Source of the DNA: Takakia lepidozioides
Lineage: Eukaryota > Streptophyta > Takakiopsida > Takakiales > Takakiaceae
NCBI GenBank assembly: GCA_030704615.1
Contig: CM060731.1
Location: 95,026,756-95,090,755 of the forward strand
DNA: 64,000 nt
Reading direction: 5' to 3'
Below, one piece after another: positions 34,235 to 45,400 of this stretch. The position numbers and the translations under genes were made by a program. Below the pieces are notes generated by a model. That model was not told where the DNA came from. It made no database searches and saw only the letters and a program-made list of their open reading frames with translations. How positions within the stretch are numbered: position 1 is the first letter of the stretch; the number at the start of each line of letters is the position of its first letter.

Positions 34235-34909
34235 TTGGAGGCCGGACTGCTCTTCCGCTTCGTATCTTTTCCAAAATCTAAGGGCTTCGTAGCTGTCCGC
34301 AAGGTCATCGGCATCCAAGTCGTCCTCAGGTCCTCCATTGCAAGGATGCCGTGCTTCCGGAACCGGGACGACTGCCCCTTTGGAGGCATCGATTATGCAA
34401 TGTATTCGGCCACATCGGGAGACATTGTTATCTGGTACACAGATTACACAGAAGATACTGGTTCGATTGTGGAAACATTGGTGGCTTTTGAGTATATCGT
34501 AGGCCACTACGCCTTCGAGCGGGGTGACGATCTTGGTTTGAGGAGTCCGTGGCTCCTGCGCATCCTCGATTCCGATTTTCCCAGCTACGACGGTCACCCA
34601 TGCAGAAGAAGGCGCACTGCTATGCTGTTGCGGTGGAACTGCTGCCACTGGACGTGGGTGGACTCCATCGGAGAGACCTATTCTCCTCGAGGAGTGCGCT
34701 CCTCTTCTCCATTGTATGGGGACATTCGCATTGGTGTGGACGACGAAAACGTGAAGATTTCCATATTCGATGGTGGTATGATTGAAGGGCAGGACATTGT
34801 GGTGAACATCACTAGGGGCGGTACAACGGCTGCAATCGACTTTACATGGAGGAGCCCCAGGACTCATGAGCTAGTTCTGAGAGCAGTCGAAGTCCCATTG
34901 ACAACGTGA
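34235..34909 (+). CDS. Hypothetical protein, extra ORF in element 2
   Basis: A 224-residue open frame near the right end of element 2, absent from the other complete element, where the right TIR follows the methyltransferase gene by about 200 bp. The C-terminal half alternates hydrophobic and polar residues (GDIRIGVDDENVKISIFDGG, DIVVNITRGGTTAAIDFTW), suggesting a beta-rich fold. I recognise no family. An AATAAA at 34993 follows the stop by 84 bp, which favours this strand. An opposite-strand frame of similar length (34133-34867) is Cys-rich and less protein-like but cannot be excluded. The start is uncertain. Confidence 0.4.
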   Translation: MEAGLLFRFVSFPKSKGFVAVRKVIGIQVVLRSSIARMPCFRNRDDCPFGGIDYAMYSATSGDIVIWYTDYTEDTGSIVETLVAFEYIVGHYAFERGDDLGLRSPWLLRILDSDFPSYDGHPCRRRRTAMLLRWNCCHWTWVDSIGETYSPRGVRSSSPLYGDIRIGVDDENVKISIFDGGMIEGQDIVVNITRGGTTAAIDFTWRSPRTHELVLRAVEVPLTT

Positions 34910-34992
34910 CTTGTATTCAGTAGGCACAGGGCTCAAGATTTGAGGGCACAATCAGCACAGTAGACGTGCTTCAAATGCAATTCATGTGGATC

Positions 34993-34998
34993 AATAAA
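34993..34998 (+). terminator. Polyadenylation signal AATAAA
   Basis: AATAAA, 84 bp after the stop of the ORF at 34235-34909, within GGATCAATAAAAACC. Confidence 0.5.
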
Positions 34999-35284
34999 AA
35001 CCTCATTGTGCCCTCTTTTTATTCTATTCTGTGTCCATTGTTCCGAGAATGCGTCATTGCTCATTTCGTTTGGGATTGGGAGTGTGGGTGAATTTTGCAA
35101 ATGGCTGGTAGGCTGAAATGGGCCCCCATTGTACAGAGCAATACCACCCTACCATTCGCGAAACATTGCCTTTCAATATATAATTCTAAATAACATTGCC
35201 GAACCTCCTTCATCGGGAGGTCCTTCTCCCCCTATGACCGTGGCACCCTAAACCCTATTCCCGCGGACACTCATTTCCGGAAAA

Positions 35285-35372
35285 TAGTGCTGCTCATGTT
35301 TTTTTCCACACTTACGACTCTGCTCATGGCTCATGCCGCTCATGGCTCATGGCTCATGAAATAGCAGCCCCC
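35285..35372 (-). repeat. Right TIR and subterminal CATGAGC repeats of element 2
   Basis: Reading inward from 35372: GGGGGCTGCTATTTCATGAG and then about five CATGAGC heptamers. The outer boundary is set by the 9-bp TSD that follows. Confidence 0.9.
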
Positions 35373-35381
35373 CCGAAAATG
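35373..35381. repeat. Target-site duplication of element 2, right (CCGAAAATG)
   Basis: Exact copy of 20610-20618. Confidence 0.95.
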
Positions 35382-36281
35382 GCCAAGTCCCTGAACGGCA
35401 ATAGGGCCTAGAACTGGAAAATGACGCCGAATTTCCAGTTCAGGGCCAGCCAGTCTAGGGACTTAGCCATTTTCGGAGCCCTGACTGGAAATTCGGCGCC
35501 ATTTTCCCTAACACCACATGAGGCTTCTAACATCCTGAAATGCAAGGACTTCAAAGAAAGACAGCGCGTATGTACCTGTACAGAATGCGCATTGCTGCTT
35601 TGTCCGCGTTCGGCTGGTCAGTGAACTCGTGGCTCCGGCGAGCATCTGCTATCTCCCAAAAGAATAGGTTGGTTTTGTAGAGCAGAAAGTACCTCGTCAC
35701 ATAGTCACGTAGGCTCTCTGCTGCAGGAGATATCTCCATCTTGAACTGATGTGCTTGTGTGTCCAGCTGCTCTTGCGCATTCGTCGTCACTTGTGGAGAT
35801 TCTCCATCAGATCGCTTTCCTGAAAAAATACAATGAATCCACCCCCTACTAGAGTAGAAGCCCCAAACGAAGCGTGGGGAAGTACCTGAAACCATCATGT
35901 CATGCGGTTCATCCACATGTCGAATGTAGGGTCAGAGAGTTTGTCCGGTTTGGGGAAGCTCCACATGTCCCTGGTACTTTGGGAACCATTCCAGATTTGG
36001 AGCCACCGGGTCTGTCCAACCACCCAGCATATTGTAAGCGCCAAACACCACAAAAACGAGTTGTTGCCACCACAATTTGGTTAAGAATGTATCACCTTTT
36101 TTGTTGCATCCACACAGGATGTGGCTAGACAATGGAGCTTCTCCAATGTCATCATGGGCTTCAGAGCGCGAGAGTAGTGCTTCCCCACCTCCACCAGAAA
36201 GTCGGCACCAAGGGCGGGATCAGCTATGGCCACGTACTTTACCATCCGCGACCTGTACTTTATGCGGGCCCTCACCTCCAC
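35373..36281 (-). mobile_element. Element 1, second part: ParB-methyltransferase linker exons
   Basis: Continuation of the inverted subfamily-A element after the nested insertion. The intron-5 array resumes (35376-35512). Minus-strand linker exons 6 (about 35795-35580), 5 (about 36020-35890) and part of 4 (36281-36095) follow. Homology ends abruptly at about 36282 inside exon 4, so the ParB exons, transposase and left TIR of this element are missing. Confidence 0.8.
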
Positions 36282-36823
36282 AGTAAAGGGACTGCCTTCT
36301 ACGTCTTCTTACTATGTCTTCTCTCTCACTCCCGCAGCTCTCCAGCTTGACTAACAAACAATCGAGAAAGTAAGGAACCCTGTAAAGCCGTCAGTTATGC
36401 ATGTGGTTAAGGACGTGCGTGTCTACCCTATAACCCCCCAAATGGATCGATCTCACTGGCTGCGGCTTATTAGGCGCCCCTAATGCCATCAATAAGGCCG
36501 AGTTCTTCAAATGTGGATGTTTTCTGATTTGGATGAAATATTGCGCACATGAGGCATGCCATCGCCCTATCATACACAGATTTTGCCTTCTTCAAAACAA
36601 AAACATATATAACGTCAGGAACGCAATGTCCGCGTTCATCCGGCGTTGGATATTTCCCGGGTTCGGCACTCAATGCACTGTCCGAGTTCACGTTGTGGAA
36701 TGCCGCAAAATGCAAATTGGATTGCAATATCCAAGACGGCGCCGTCTTTTCCCGGTGGTGTGACACTGACAAAATAAACAGTTTTGTTCCCTTCTCCATC
36801 AATTTGGCAATTGCCCAACTGTT
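36282..36823. other. Unassigned spacer
   Basis: Begins at the broken end of element 1. Two overlapping frames of about 105 residues on opposite strands (36549-36863 + and 36470-36802 -) have no recognisable domain. The plus-strand frame could be an upstream part of the transposase that follows, but I cannot show it. Confidence 0.3.
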
Positions 36824-39800
36824 TTGGCTGTGTGGTTCAATACCCTCACAAGTTATTGGTTAATGTGTGGGGCCAGTTGTACAACTGCCTCTTGCCTTAG
36901 CAAACACTTTTGGGATTTGGCAATCGCCTCCGGAAGGTTTTTACCTGGCCCTGTCGCACAATTGTATTGGTACTCACCATCGTATGTTCACCACATGGCT
37001 TCTCCTAATGACTTGGCCTTCGCCGAGTTTCAGTATACTGAAGAGCCTTGCCCTTTCAGTGCCTCGGTTGAAGATGATGGTTTTGCTGTGGTGGAGGAGC
37101 ATGTTCTGGCAGCAAGGTTCAAGCTTGACATTGGTTGTGTTACTGTCGAGAAAGAGATCTATGACTTGGAGGGAAACGTTCAAAGAACGTTGTTCTAGAA
37201 ACCGCACGTTGCAGAGAAACACAAGGAATGGAGAGTTCTTCCTAGAAAATATCGTGTGTTCCGAAGCGAAAGGAGACAATCTGGTGGCTCCATTGTCACT
37301 CCTGGGACAGCTGCCTCTGTCGTTCAAGGAAAGCGGCATGTGACTGTGAAGCAGGAGGACACCACTTCAAGAACTTTTGTGACACTGTCGGATTCCTCGG
37401 ATGATGAATTGGCAGAAATACTGGCTCCCATGAACAGTCTTCCTGAAGGGGACGTCGATGTTGGCGGCATGACAAGAAAATCATGATTTTGCAAAATCCG
37501 CACAAATACTAACATGGCAAAAGGAAAAATCATGGCTACTGTCATCCCACATCTGAAAGCATTGTCAAGAAAACCAGGATCCAAAAACGAGATCGCATGG
37601 ATACTGTGGGATTCATTCGCAACAAAAAGGGTTCCTTTCCTTCCACCTTCCTTCGACGGTGACATCCTCTTTGAGCTGAATCCAACAACTTGTGCTGGGG
37701 GCCTCTCAGGTCTCTTGCAAGGAATGGATAAAAAGCATGATGGCCATCCATGGTGCAGAACCAAAACGTCCAATATCCACAACGATGTAAACTTGACATT
37801 CAGAAGGAGCGTTTGTGTGGGGCATCTGAGATGTGTGAATGCAAGTTGCCAGCGTTTCATGAAGAGCGGTGCTAAAAATGAAAGTGAGTGAGAAGGACTC
37901 TCCGACAATCCTTTTATCCCAGGCTGTGCCCCACCGTCTGCCAGTACATTTGTTTGTAAGTTCTGTAAGGTGGCCCCCTCCTGCATTGCACATTGCCCTG
38001 CTCACATGTACTACGTTACTCACCGTTGCAAAACCATGACTCGAGCCTACATTCATTTTGGGACTCACGACCATCCTGTGTCTCACGGCGATTGCAGAGA
38101 TAGTGTGGAGTTGGCGCATGGGCTTGTCGTGGAGGAGTTTGCAAAGTCCCCTTCAGCCCAACCATCTGCCACAGCGCTGGCTGCCAGCAAAAGTTTCCTG
38201 GAGAGGCACATTCTTGGGCAGGGAAGCGAATGCAGCTCAAGACTTGAGGGGGCTTCTTTGGATGCAGTGATGGATCACTTCTCCGTGTTGAGCTCCCCCA
38301 ATATTAGGAATCAGGTGAATGCATTGAGAGTGCGCGGTGGAAACACAGGGTCCATCCACAGCATTATGGAGCTCAAGCGCATAAGTCAATATGACTTTAT
38401 CCAATCTAGCGTCTTCCCGGGGTAAGGGGTCTTCAAAGGTTTACTTGTTCAAGATGTCTACGGTGGGCGAGGGCAGTGGCGTCAGCCTGGCCAGACGTAT
38501 GCAACAAGGGGGGGATCTGGAGAAAGCCTGGATGATGTTCGATCATTGCAAACGAGTGAAGGGCTGGACAACCACGTCTTGCCATGTTCACGACCCGAAC
38601 TACCAAAGAATAATGACAATTGCCATCTGTGACATGCAGTCTGAAGATACAGAGTCCCAGATGATAATGTGGAATTGTTTGCTTTCAGTCATGGAGTCCA
38701 ATGGACATACATGCATAAATTCCAACGGGTTTATGGCAGATAGTGCACAGGCTAACTTCAACGCGGTGCACCGAGTTTTTGGATCTGGTGATCCAAAGGT
38801 ACCCATGCCTAATAGGGAGCGCACATGTCTATTCCACTGGACTCAGTCCCTGTAGAAACATACGAAGAGGTGCATTAGAAGAGATCTGCAGGCGGAGCAT
38901 ATGAGGCTTTGCTTCATGTACAAGAATGCGACTACAATGGAAGAGGCTGAGACCATGTACCAGACAGTGAGAGCATGGTGGTTCTCGTCAGGGGCTACTG
39001 ATCAAGACGGTGTCGAAGAATTGGAAGACTGGTTGGTCTTCTGGCACTTCAGATACAGGCAATGGGGGGCTTTCATGACTACTGTAAGCTGCCTTTCACC
39101 TCTGCAATCCCTTGTATGTACCTAGTTTCTTTCCTTGTTCAGTCCGCGCTTGCATGAATGACGCTCTTTCATTTTCCTTTCACAGGACATGTCCCTTGAG
39201 GACATTGCGGACATGCCGTCTTGTAATCTGGCAGAAAACGTTCACGCCGCCTGGAAGCAGCAATCTGGCAAAGCAGGAAGAGATCTTTACATTGCTACAA
39301 CAAATGATCTGATACGAGCTCTAACCCAGCAAACAAGATATCGTGATTTCCTCAGGGGGCGATGTGGGGGCAAGGGACCAGATATAGCAGAGTTGATGTT
39401 GAGGGCTGCAAGAAGGTCCGGGGATCCAACGAAGATGGCAAAGGCAGTGAACACGTGCACAATGGGCTCGCCTCTCCAATCAAGGGAGCCCCATCTGGAA
39501 GGAGAGGAAAGGTTCGGGACTTGCAAACGCAAGCTAAATACACCTCCAGGATCAGATGGGGATTCACATCGCCATGACAGAGACAACTTTTTTGTACCCA
39601 AGATTTCTCCACTACAAAGCATGGCGTCCAGTAGGAAAGAGGCTGCTGGTGCTTCCTCTTCCACAGAGCTACCTGCAACCCCTGTAATTGCGGGTTTCCA
39701 GCAGGACCACAGGGGGGCAGTGCAGAAGTCACCTTGTGCTGACTCCGAATGGCACATCGAGCGAACTACTCCAGGGTCTAGAGTTGGCTGCGCTGCAGTG

Positions 39801-40559
39801 AGGGCCATTAATTATGAAAAGTGTAAGTCCATGATAGCCAAAGGCTCGGCGGGTACTCCAGCTCCGACGTTCACAGGTTTGATTCGGCCATATATGTCAA
39901 AGGAGTCGAAGATGCACAAATTCTGGTTCTGCCCGGACGATATGGCTCGTTGTGTGAATGGTACCGTCCGCGACTCCTGCATTGCTAAGCCTCCCCCACC
40001 AACCATTTGGCCAGTGCGGGTGGGAACCTCCCTAACAGCACTGGAGATTGGCAAGTTGGAGGACGCCGGCTTTCGTCTGCACCGATCTTTGGCGTCGACT
40101 CTTGGTGGACTTGCTGCTATGGTGCCTCCTCTAGACGATACTTCGCATCCCATGAGAAGGAATGGCAAAACAGTGCATCGGGTGACTTCGGGGCCTGATC
40201 ACGATGCGAAGGTGGAATCGGCCAGACTACTTCAGGCTCAGGTAACAGGAACTATGGAAGTACCTTCACCTGGGTATGGACGAGTTTATACTTTGGTCAC
40301 ATCTGGGTCTGTTTTGCACGACAGGGCCTATCAGGTGACGGTGGGAAATTTTCCGGGGTGTACCTGTCTTGACTTTGTGTGCATGCGTGAGGAAGCTCTA
40401 GGAAAGAGAGGGAAATGGGTTCCCTGCAAGCATCTTTACTACATCTTTTTGCGCAGGATGTATTGTGATCCCAAAAGAGACCAAATCATTCACCAGGCGA
40501 CACTAGGTCCTGGTGAGGTACGGACACTTTTGCAGCGAGACATTGGCAATATCGAGTAG
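36824..40559 (+). pseudogene. Mutator-like transposase with SWIM finger (subfamily C)
   Basis: Decayed copy. An N-terminal segment (36824-37198) resembles the N terminus of the other transposases. After a Ser/Asp-rich linker (LSDSSDDELAEI) comes the WRKY/GCM1-like region (KHDGHPWC, LRCVNASCQRF) with TGA at about 37889, where the related copy at 58 kb has Trp in SEWEG. FVCKFCKVAPSC follows. The frame shifts near 38420. The DDE core is clear: MMFDHCKRVKG, MTIAICDMQSED, FMADSAQANFNAV, TCLFHWTQS. A TAG follows at about 38853. A GT-AG intron lies between about 39086 and 39186. The last exon, 39187-40559, is fully open and ends with a SWIM finger (CTCLDF...WVPCKHLYYIFLRRM). It belongs with the transposase at 55785-58463, not with subfamilies A or B. 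No matching methyltransferase gene adjoins it. Confidence 0.75.
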
Positions 40560-40889
40560 TGTTGCATATGTTGCGATTTTCGCAATGTCAGAAAGGGCTG
40601 CCTTGTTGGTAGAACATGTATACACAGCTCTTAAAACTGGACAAGCAGACGATGTCTCGTTTTGAAAGGTAGTTTATTTTTTCATCGGGTTTGGTTAACG
40701 AGCCTCTAAAATTGAGTGCGTCAACGCACACCACTTCTGCCCCCACCCCCAATATTTCCCCGGGCAAAAATCCAAAAAAAAAAAAAAAAAAAAAAAAAAA
40801 CTTTGTTTTGTTCGCGGGCCTGCCAAACATGGACAAGTGTCAGTATAAAAGCTCATTTTATTTTTTGATGGCCTCTACAGAAGCATTGC
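40560..40889. other. 3' flank of the subfamily C transposase with long poly(A) tract
   Basis: Contains GAGTGCGTCAACGCACACC (about 40713), the subfamily-C palindrome also found in introns at 60.9-62.3 kb, and an uninterrupted run of about 30 A near 40770-40800. No gene seen. Confidence 0.5.
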
Positions 40890-41710
40890 GTAAATGAGCT
40901 TCATGATGACCACCTGTTTTTTTTCCCACTTCATCTGGAATAACAGGCACCTGAACAAGTTTCACAATGACAGCTCATTTGTTTTCCACGTCCTCTATAC
41001 AAACAAACCCTAAATAAGCATTCATGATGACCATATGATTTTTTTTTCACCTCTTCTTCACAAACAATCCCTAATTTATTCATGATGACCATCTGATTTT
41101 TTTTTTCACCTCTTTTTCATCAATAGAAACCTGAACAAGATTGACAATGATAGAGCTCAATTTTTTTCACCTCTTCTTCACAAAGAAACCCTAAATAAGC
41201 AGTCATGATGACCATATGATTTTTTTTCACCTCTTCTTCACAAACAATCCCTAATTTATTCATGATGACCATCTGATTTTTTTTTCACCTCTTTTTCATC
41301 AACAGAAACCTGAACAAGATTGACAATGATAGAGCTCAATTTTTTTCACCTCTTCTTCACAAAGAAACCCTAAATAAGCATTCATGATGACCATCTGGTT
41401 TTTTTTCACCTCTTCTTCAATAACAGAAACCTTAAGAAGTTTGACAATGGTAGAGCTCAAGTTTTTTTTTCACCTCTTCTTCACAAACAATCCCTAATTT
41501 ATTCCCTAAATAAGCATTCATGATGACCATCTGGTTTTTTTTTCACCTCTTCTTCTATAACAGAAACCTGAAGAAGTTTGACAATGATAGATCTCAACTT
41601 TTTTTTCACCTCTTCTTCACAAACAAAGCCTAAATAAGCTTGAAGATGGTCATCTGTCAAATTTTCACCTCATCTACATCAATAAAAACCATTGCCTGTT
41701 TCACAATGAG
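40890..41710. repeat. T-rich tandem array, left of element 3
   Basis: Units of about 60 bp built from CATGATGACCATCTGA, a T run, CACCTCTTCTTCACAAA and CAATCCCTAAATAAG. It continues on the other side of element 3 (54290-54570), so element 3 inserted into it. Confidence 0.85.
41702..41710. repeat. Target-site duplication of element 3, left (CACAATGAG)
   Basis: Nine bases before the left TIR, repeated exactly at 54281-54289. Confidence 0.95.
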
Positions 41711-41790
41711 GAGGTTAGCTATTTCATGAGCATGAGCGGCATGAGCGGCATGAGCGGAGTAGCAAGACAATCGGTTTTCATGAGCAGAAG
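41711..41790 (+). repeat. Left TIR and CATGAGC repeats of element 3
   Basis: The TIR is followed by four CATGAGC heptamers, mostly as GGCATGAGC, then isolated ones to about 41935. Confidence 0.85.
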
Positions 41791-42429
41791 TACAGATTTC
41801 GAAAATAAAAAACATTATAAAACATTAATTTAAATGCAATGTGTCAGAAAAAAACAAATATATTATTCGGCACTTTGAAGGGAAAATTGTAGTTTTGAGA
41901 GTTGTGCTCATGATATTTCGTCTTCCGCTCATGCCAATCCCCAGCGACATGTGCAAAAATGGCGCCGAATTTCGCGGTAATAGGGTCCGTAACCGGAAAA
42001 AACCGCGACGTATTTCGCGGTAATAGGTCTCTCTGGCAAAAAATGGTGCCGAATTCCGCGGCTATAGGTCCCCTCATGACAGGTGTGTAAGCCCAAAATT
42101 TGGAAATGTGGCGCCGAATTTCGGTACATGGTGCCGGGGATTGCACAGATGTTGGGCAGTTCTGGGCCATGAAACTGGAAATTCGGCACCATTTTTCCAA
42201 ACAACGTTCTCGTGCATGTTGGGACTTAGCCAGTTTTCGGCCCAAAATAGAGAAATTCGGCGCCATTTTTCCAGAAATGGCCCCACAACTGCTTCTGTTG
42301 GATCTCAGTTTGAATGGAATATTGCCTCATTCCAGGAGTTTTGGGGTGCATTTCATTACACTGCAAAAAAAAGTCTGATACAGCAAAATGCAATTGAAAA
42401 TATCCATATGGAGGATTCCCTTTGCCCCA
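41791..42429. other. Left subterminal non-coding region of element 3
   Basis: Several degenerate AAATGGCGCCGAATTTCG-type half-palindromes at about 41957, 42040, 42110 and 42180-42270. No gene is supported. Confidence 0.5.
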
Positions 42430-45400
42430 TCAATGATTTCTGGAATCCTTAAGGAGGAGTTTGTGCAGCTCGTTCACGCTCAACGCCGGTGCATGAATAA
42501 AGTCATCAATAGTCACGTTCATCCTCAACCTCTTCAGGTAAATGTAATACAGATGCTTGCACGGATTATACTTTGAACCCTTCTTTGCTTCCATCAACGA
42601 GAAGTCCGTACAATTGCAAGTCGGCTCCACTCCAATCGTAATTGTGTATACATCGTCGCGTACAGCCGAGCCGGCCGTTGCCATCCGATAAACACGCCCA
42701 AGGCCGGGTGGAGGTACGTCCACGGAGCTCTGAATAGTGCAAGCCATCCCAAGAGCATTGGCAATCCGAGTCTCATTCAACTTGTTGGGAGGGTGTCGTC
42801 TCTTCACTCTTCCGAATCGCATTGTGGGATGTGCAGAATTGTCCAATCCGTCTCTACTGGACCGAGCAGTCTGCAATGGCTGGCTCTGAGGAATTGGAAA
42901 TGCGTGGGCCGGGACGTCTGTGCGTTGCACCATTCGAAATCCTGCTGCAGATAGAGCATCCGCCTCATTCTGAGAGAGGCTGCAACCCGGTGCAACACGC
43001 CAGACGCCCGGAGGCTCCGGCATTCCTTGAATCCCGTACTTGGGCTTGCCAAATACACAGGTCATTATGTCGTGCCTACAGAACCAAAACGTCTGCGTTG
43101 TGGCGTGAGCAAATGTGGGAGTCAAAAATCTGCCGTTGAAACAAGGTGCAGGTATAGCACCGTGTGGGTTCCTCTGAATCATCTCACCACAGCGTGCTCT
43201 CGTATCCACCCGGATGGCGCAGCACTTCCCTCGAAATGCCTGCAATGTCCTTGCAATTCTCCACTGTGACTCCGACACTCTTGTCTCCACAATGGGAATG
43301 TTGTACTGCTTTACTACAGATGGCTCGTTATGTTGCCCGGGCACGTGCCCTGTGCTCAAAGGAGATGACGATCTTGAACGTGCAGGACTTGCGGTGCTAG
43401 ACGAGACCTCCTCGGGCAACATCACAGGACCACGAGGGAGCGTGCGAATATTCTTGTCAGCTCGCCATGAATCCTCTTCCCCGCCAGGTGCCTCGTCAAG
43501 TCTTCGTCTCACTGGACGGGTATGAACATCTCCTTCCAAATGTTGGCCTCTTCGAAGCAATGACGTGTCTTGAAGGCCCTCTCGCAAGGCTGCCGCCCAC
43601 TTCCGAGGATTCTTCGATCTGGAGGCAGTCCAAATCAGCATTTCCTGCCTGTCCGGCCCCAAGCCCCACTGTTTCCCTTTCAAGAACTCGTTGTACCTAC
43701 ATTGCTGCATAATTGACCTCACAATGTCCTCCGTTGTGGCAGTGAGGATGTCCACCAGATGCGCCGCAGAGGAGGCACGCCAGGAAGAATGCACTGATTC
43801 GGCCATGTTTGTCGTGGGCATGTCGGTGTCGGAGTCGAGACACATTTCCTGCACAAGCACATGTTCAGGTTACAAGCAAGTTACAAATAATGCCAAGAAT
43901 AATATTCAACGGGACGCGAATTCGTGCAACTCACCTCCCGCATATAGTCGCCGAACTGGAGGAAACGATAATGCCACCATGCTAGCCAACTGACCATTGC
44001 TCCCTCGTCTGATTTCCTTACATCACCTGACGATGTCCACCAAGCCCGTATACATGCAAACTGTGTCTCTGCATCATCCAAGGTGGGAGCACGCTTCCAC
44101 GCAAGACACATGGAACGGTGCTCCTCTCTGAAATTTGGCGCCACGAGCCTGGTTGTGTACTGCGAAAGGCTCTGCAGAAAATGGAACCCACAAGATCTCT
44201 CCTTGTCTTCCATGGGAACATTGGGGTCTTGCCCGTACACCCTTCGGATGGCAGCCCAATTTGCTTGTGCGTTGTCCGCCATGAAACCACGGAAATTGGG
44301 AGGGGGCAATCCCGCCTTGGCCATCTGTTCGTTTATTCCCTGCCAAAGAAGCATCTCCAATTGTGTGTCCTCTCCTTTCATCTCACAAATAGCAATTGTC
44401 ATTAGCATCCTGCAGTGGGTGTCGTAGACACGTGCACCCATTGCCACCCACTGGTGATTTGTAATTTGCTTGATATGGTCGAACGTGACCCAACTGTTTG
44501 GCAAGTCCCCACTCGTCATCCTGTCGACCAACTGGACGCCGCTGCCAGGTCCACACGTGGACATTTTGAATACGAAACAACGATCTGCCTCAGTCCCTTG
44601 TCCTGGAAACCTACTTCCATGAATGTAGTCATATCCACATCGTTGCTTCACCTCCAGAATGGAGTGCATATCCGAGCCACGCCCAATTTTCTATTTGCAT
44701 GAGACAATGTGGTTTCGGACATTCAGTGAACAGACGTGGGACACCGACTCCAGCAATGCCTCCATTTCTTTGTCATCGAGAGGAACTCTATCGGAGCCGT
44801 CTTCCGACATAATTCTGGCCAATGCCATCTTATGGGCGGCTTGGAGCTGTATCTGTTTGGGTTTGGCACCCGGTCTCAACTTAACCTCCTCCTAAACGAG
44901 CTGCTCTGCCTCGTGGGCAGCCTCCCGCAAGTTCCCCCTCGCCAATTTGTGACAATGGGAACCAACGTGTATGCAAGCTCGGGTGAGGTCAGGGAAACGA
45001 TGCAACACATAGAACTGCTTGGCATTACAAACAGACATGCAGCGTGGTGGTTCTTTGCAATGCGCACACTTAAATGTGGAGTTCGGAACCTTCTCCTGAG
45101 CTCGAAATGGTTGATGAGCTGTGCCTGTCCAATCGGTCTCGTTCCTGTGATCTCTGGATTTAAAATGGAAGCAAGTTGGGGAGAAACACCGCAACGCGCC
45201 CGCACAAACAACGTAGCGCACCCGCACACCATCAAGCATCTTCGTGCTGGTGGTTTTGGTGACGCACCAAGGATGACCGTCATGTTTTCTATCCATATCT
45301 GTCAACATTCCGGACGCCCTCGAGTAGTCCGTCCGAGGGGGGAACTCAAAGAAGATATTACCGTCGACGTCTGCGGGAAGGCATGTAACCGATTTAATAG

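Larger units (their letters stand above)
20619..35372 (+). mobile_element. Complete Mutator-like transposon carrying a ParB-methyltransferase gene, subfamily B (element 2)
   Basis: A 14.75-kb unit bounded by imperfect 21-bp TIRs (left GAGGTTTACTATTTCATGAG; right, reversed, GGGGGCTGCTATTTCATGAG; 17 of 21 match) and a perfect 9-bp TSD. Both ends carry CATGAGC subterminal repeats. Contents left to right: transposase gene on minus (21464-25285), palindromic array (25495-27300), ParB-methyltransferase gene on plus (27691-32814), more palindromes (33000-33735), an extra ORF (34235-34909) and the right TIR. It lies inside the intron-5 array of element 1. As the only copy with nearly intact genes, it is the reference for the family. 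Confidence 0.9.

Noticed and set aside
34133-34867. Minus-strand 244-residue frame as the real gene in element 2's right end
   Set aside because: The opposite strand has a more protein-like pattern and a downstream AATAAA. Kept only as an alternative.
20619-35372. hAT or CACTA classification
   Set aside because: hAT gives 8-bp and CACTA 3-bp duplications. The 9-bp duplications and the MULE DDE plus SWIM domains fit Mutator.
36282-40559. The subfamily C transposase at 36.8-40.6 kb as the missing left half of element 1
   Set aside because: Orientation fits, but its sequence is subfamily C while the element 1 methyltransferase is subfamily A, and no TIR follows it.
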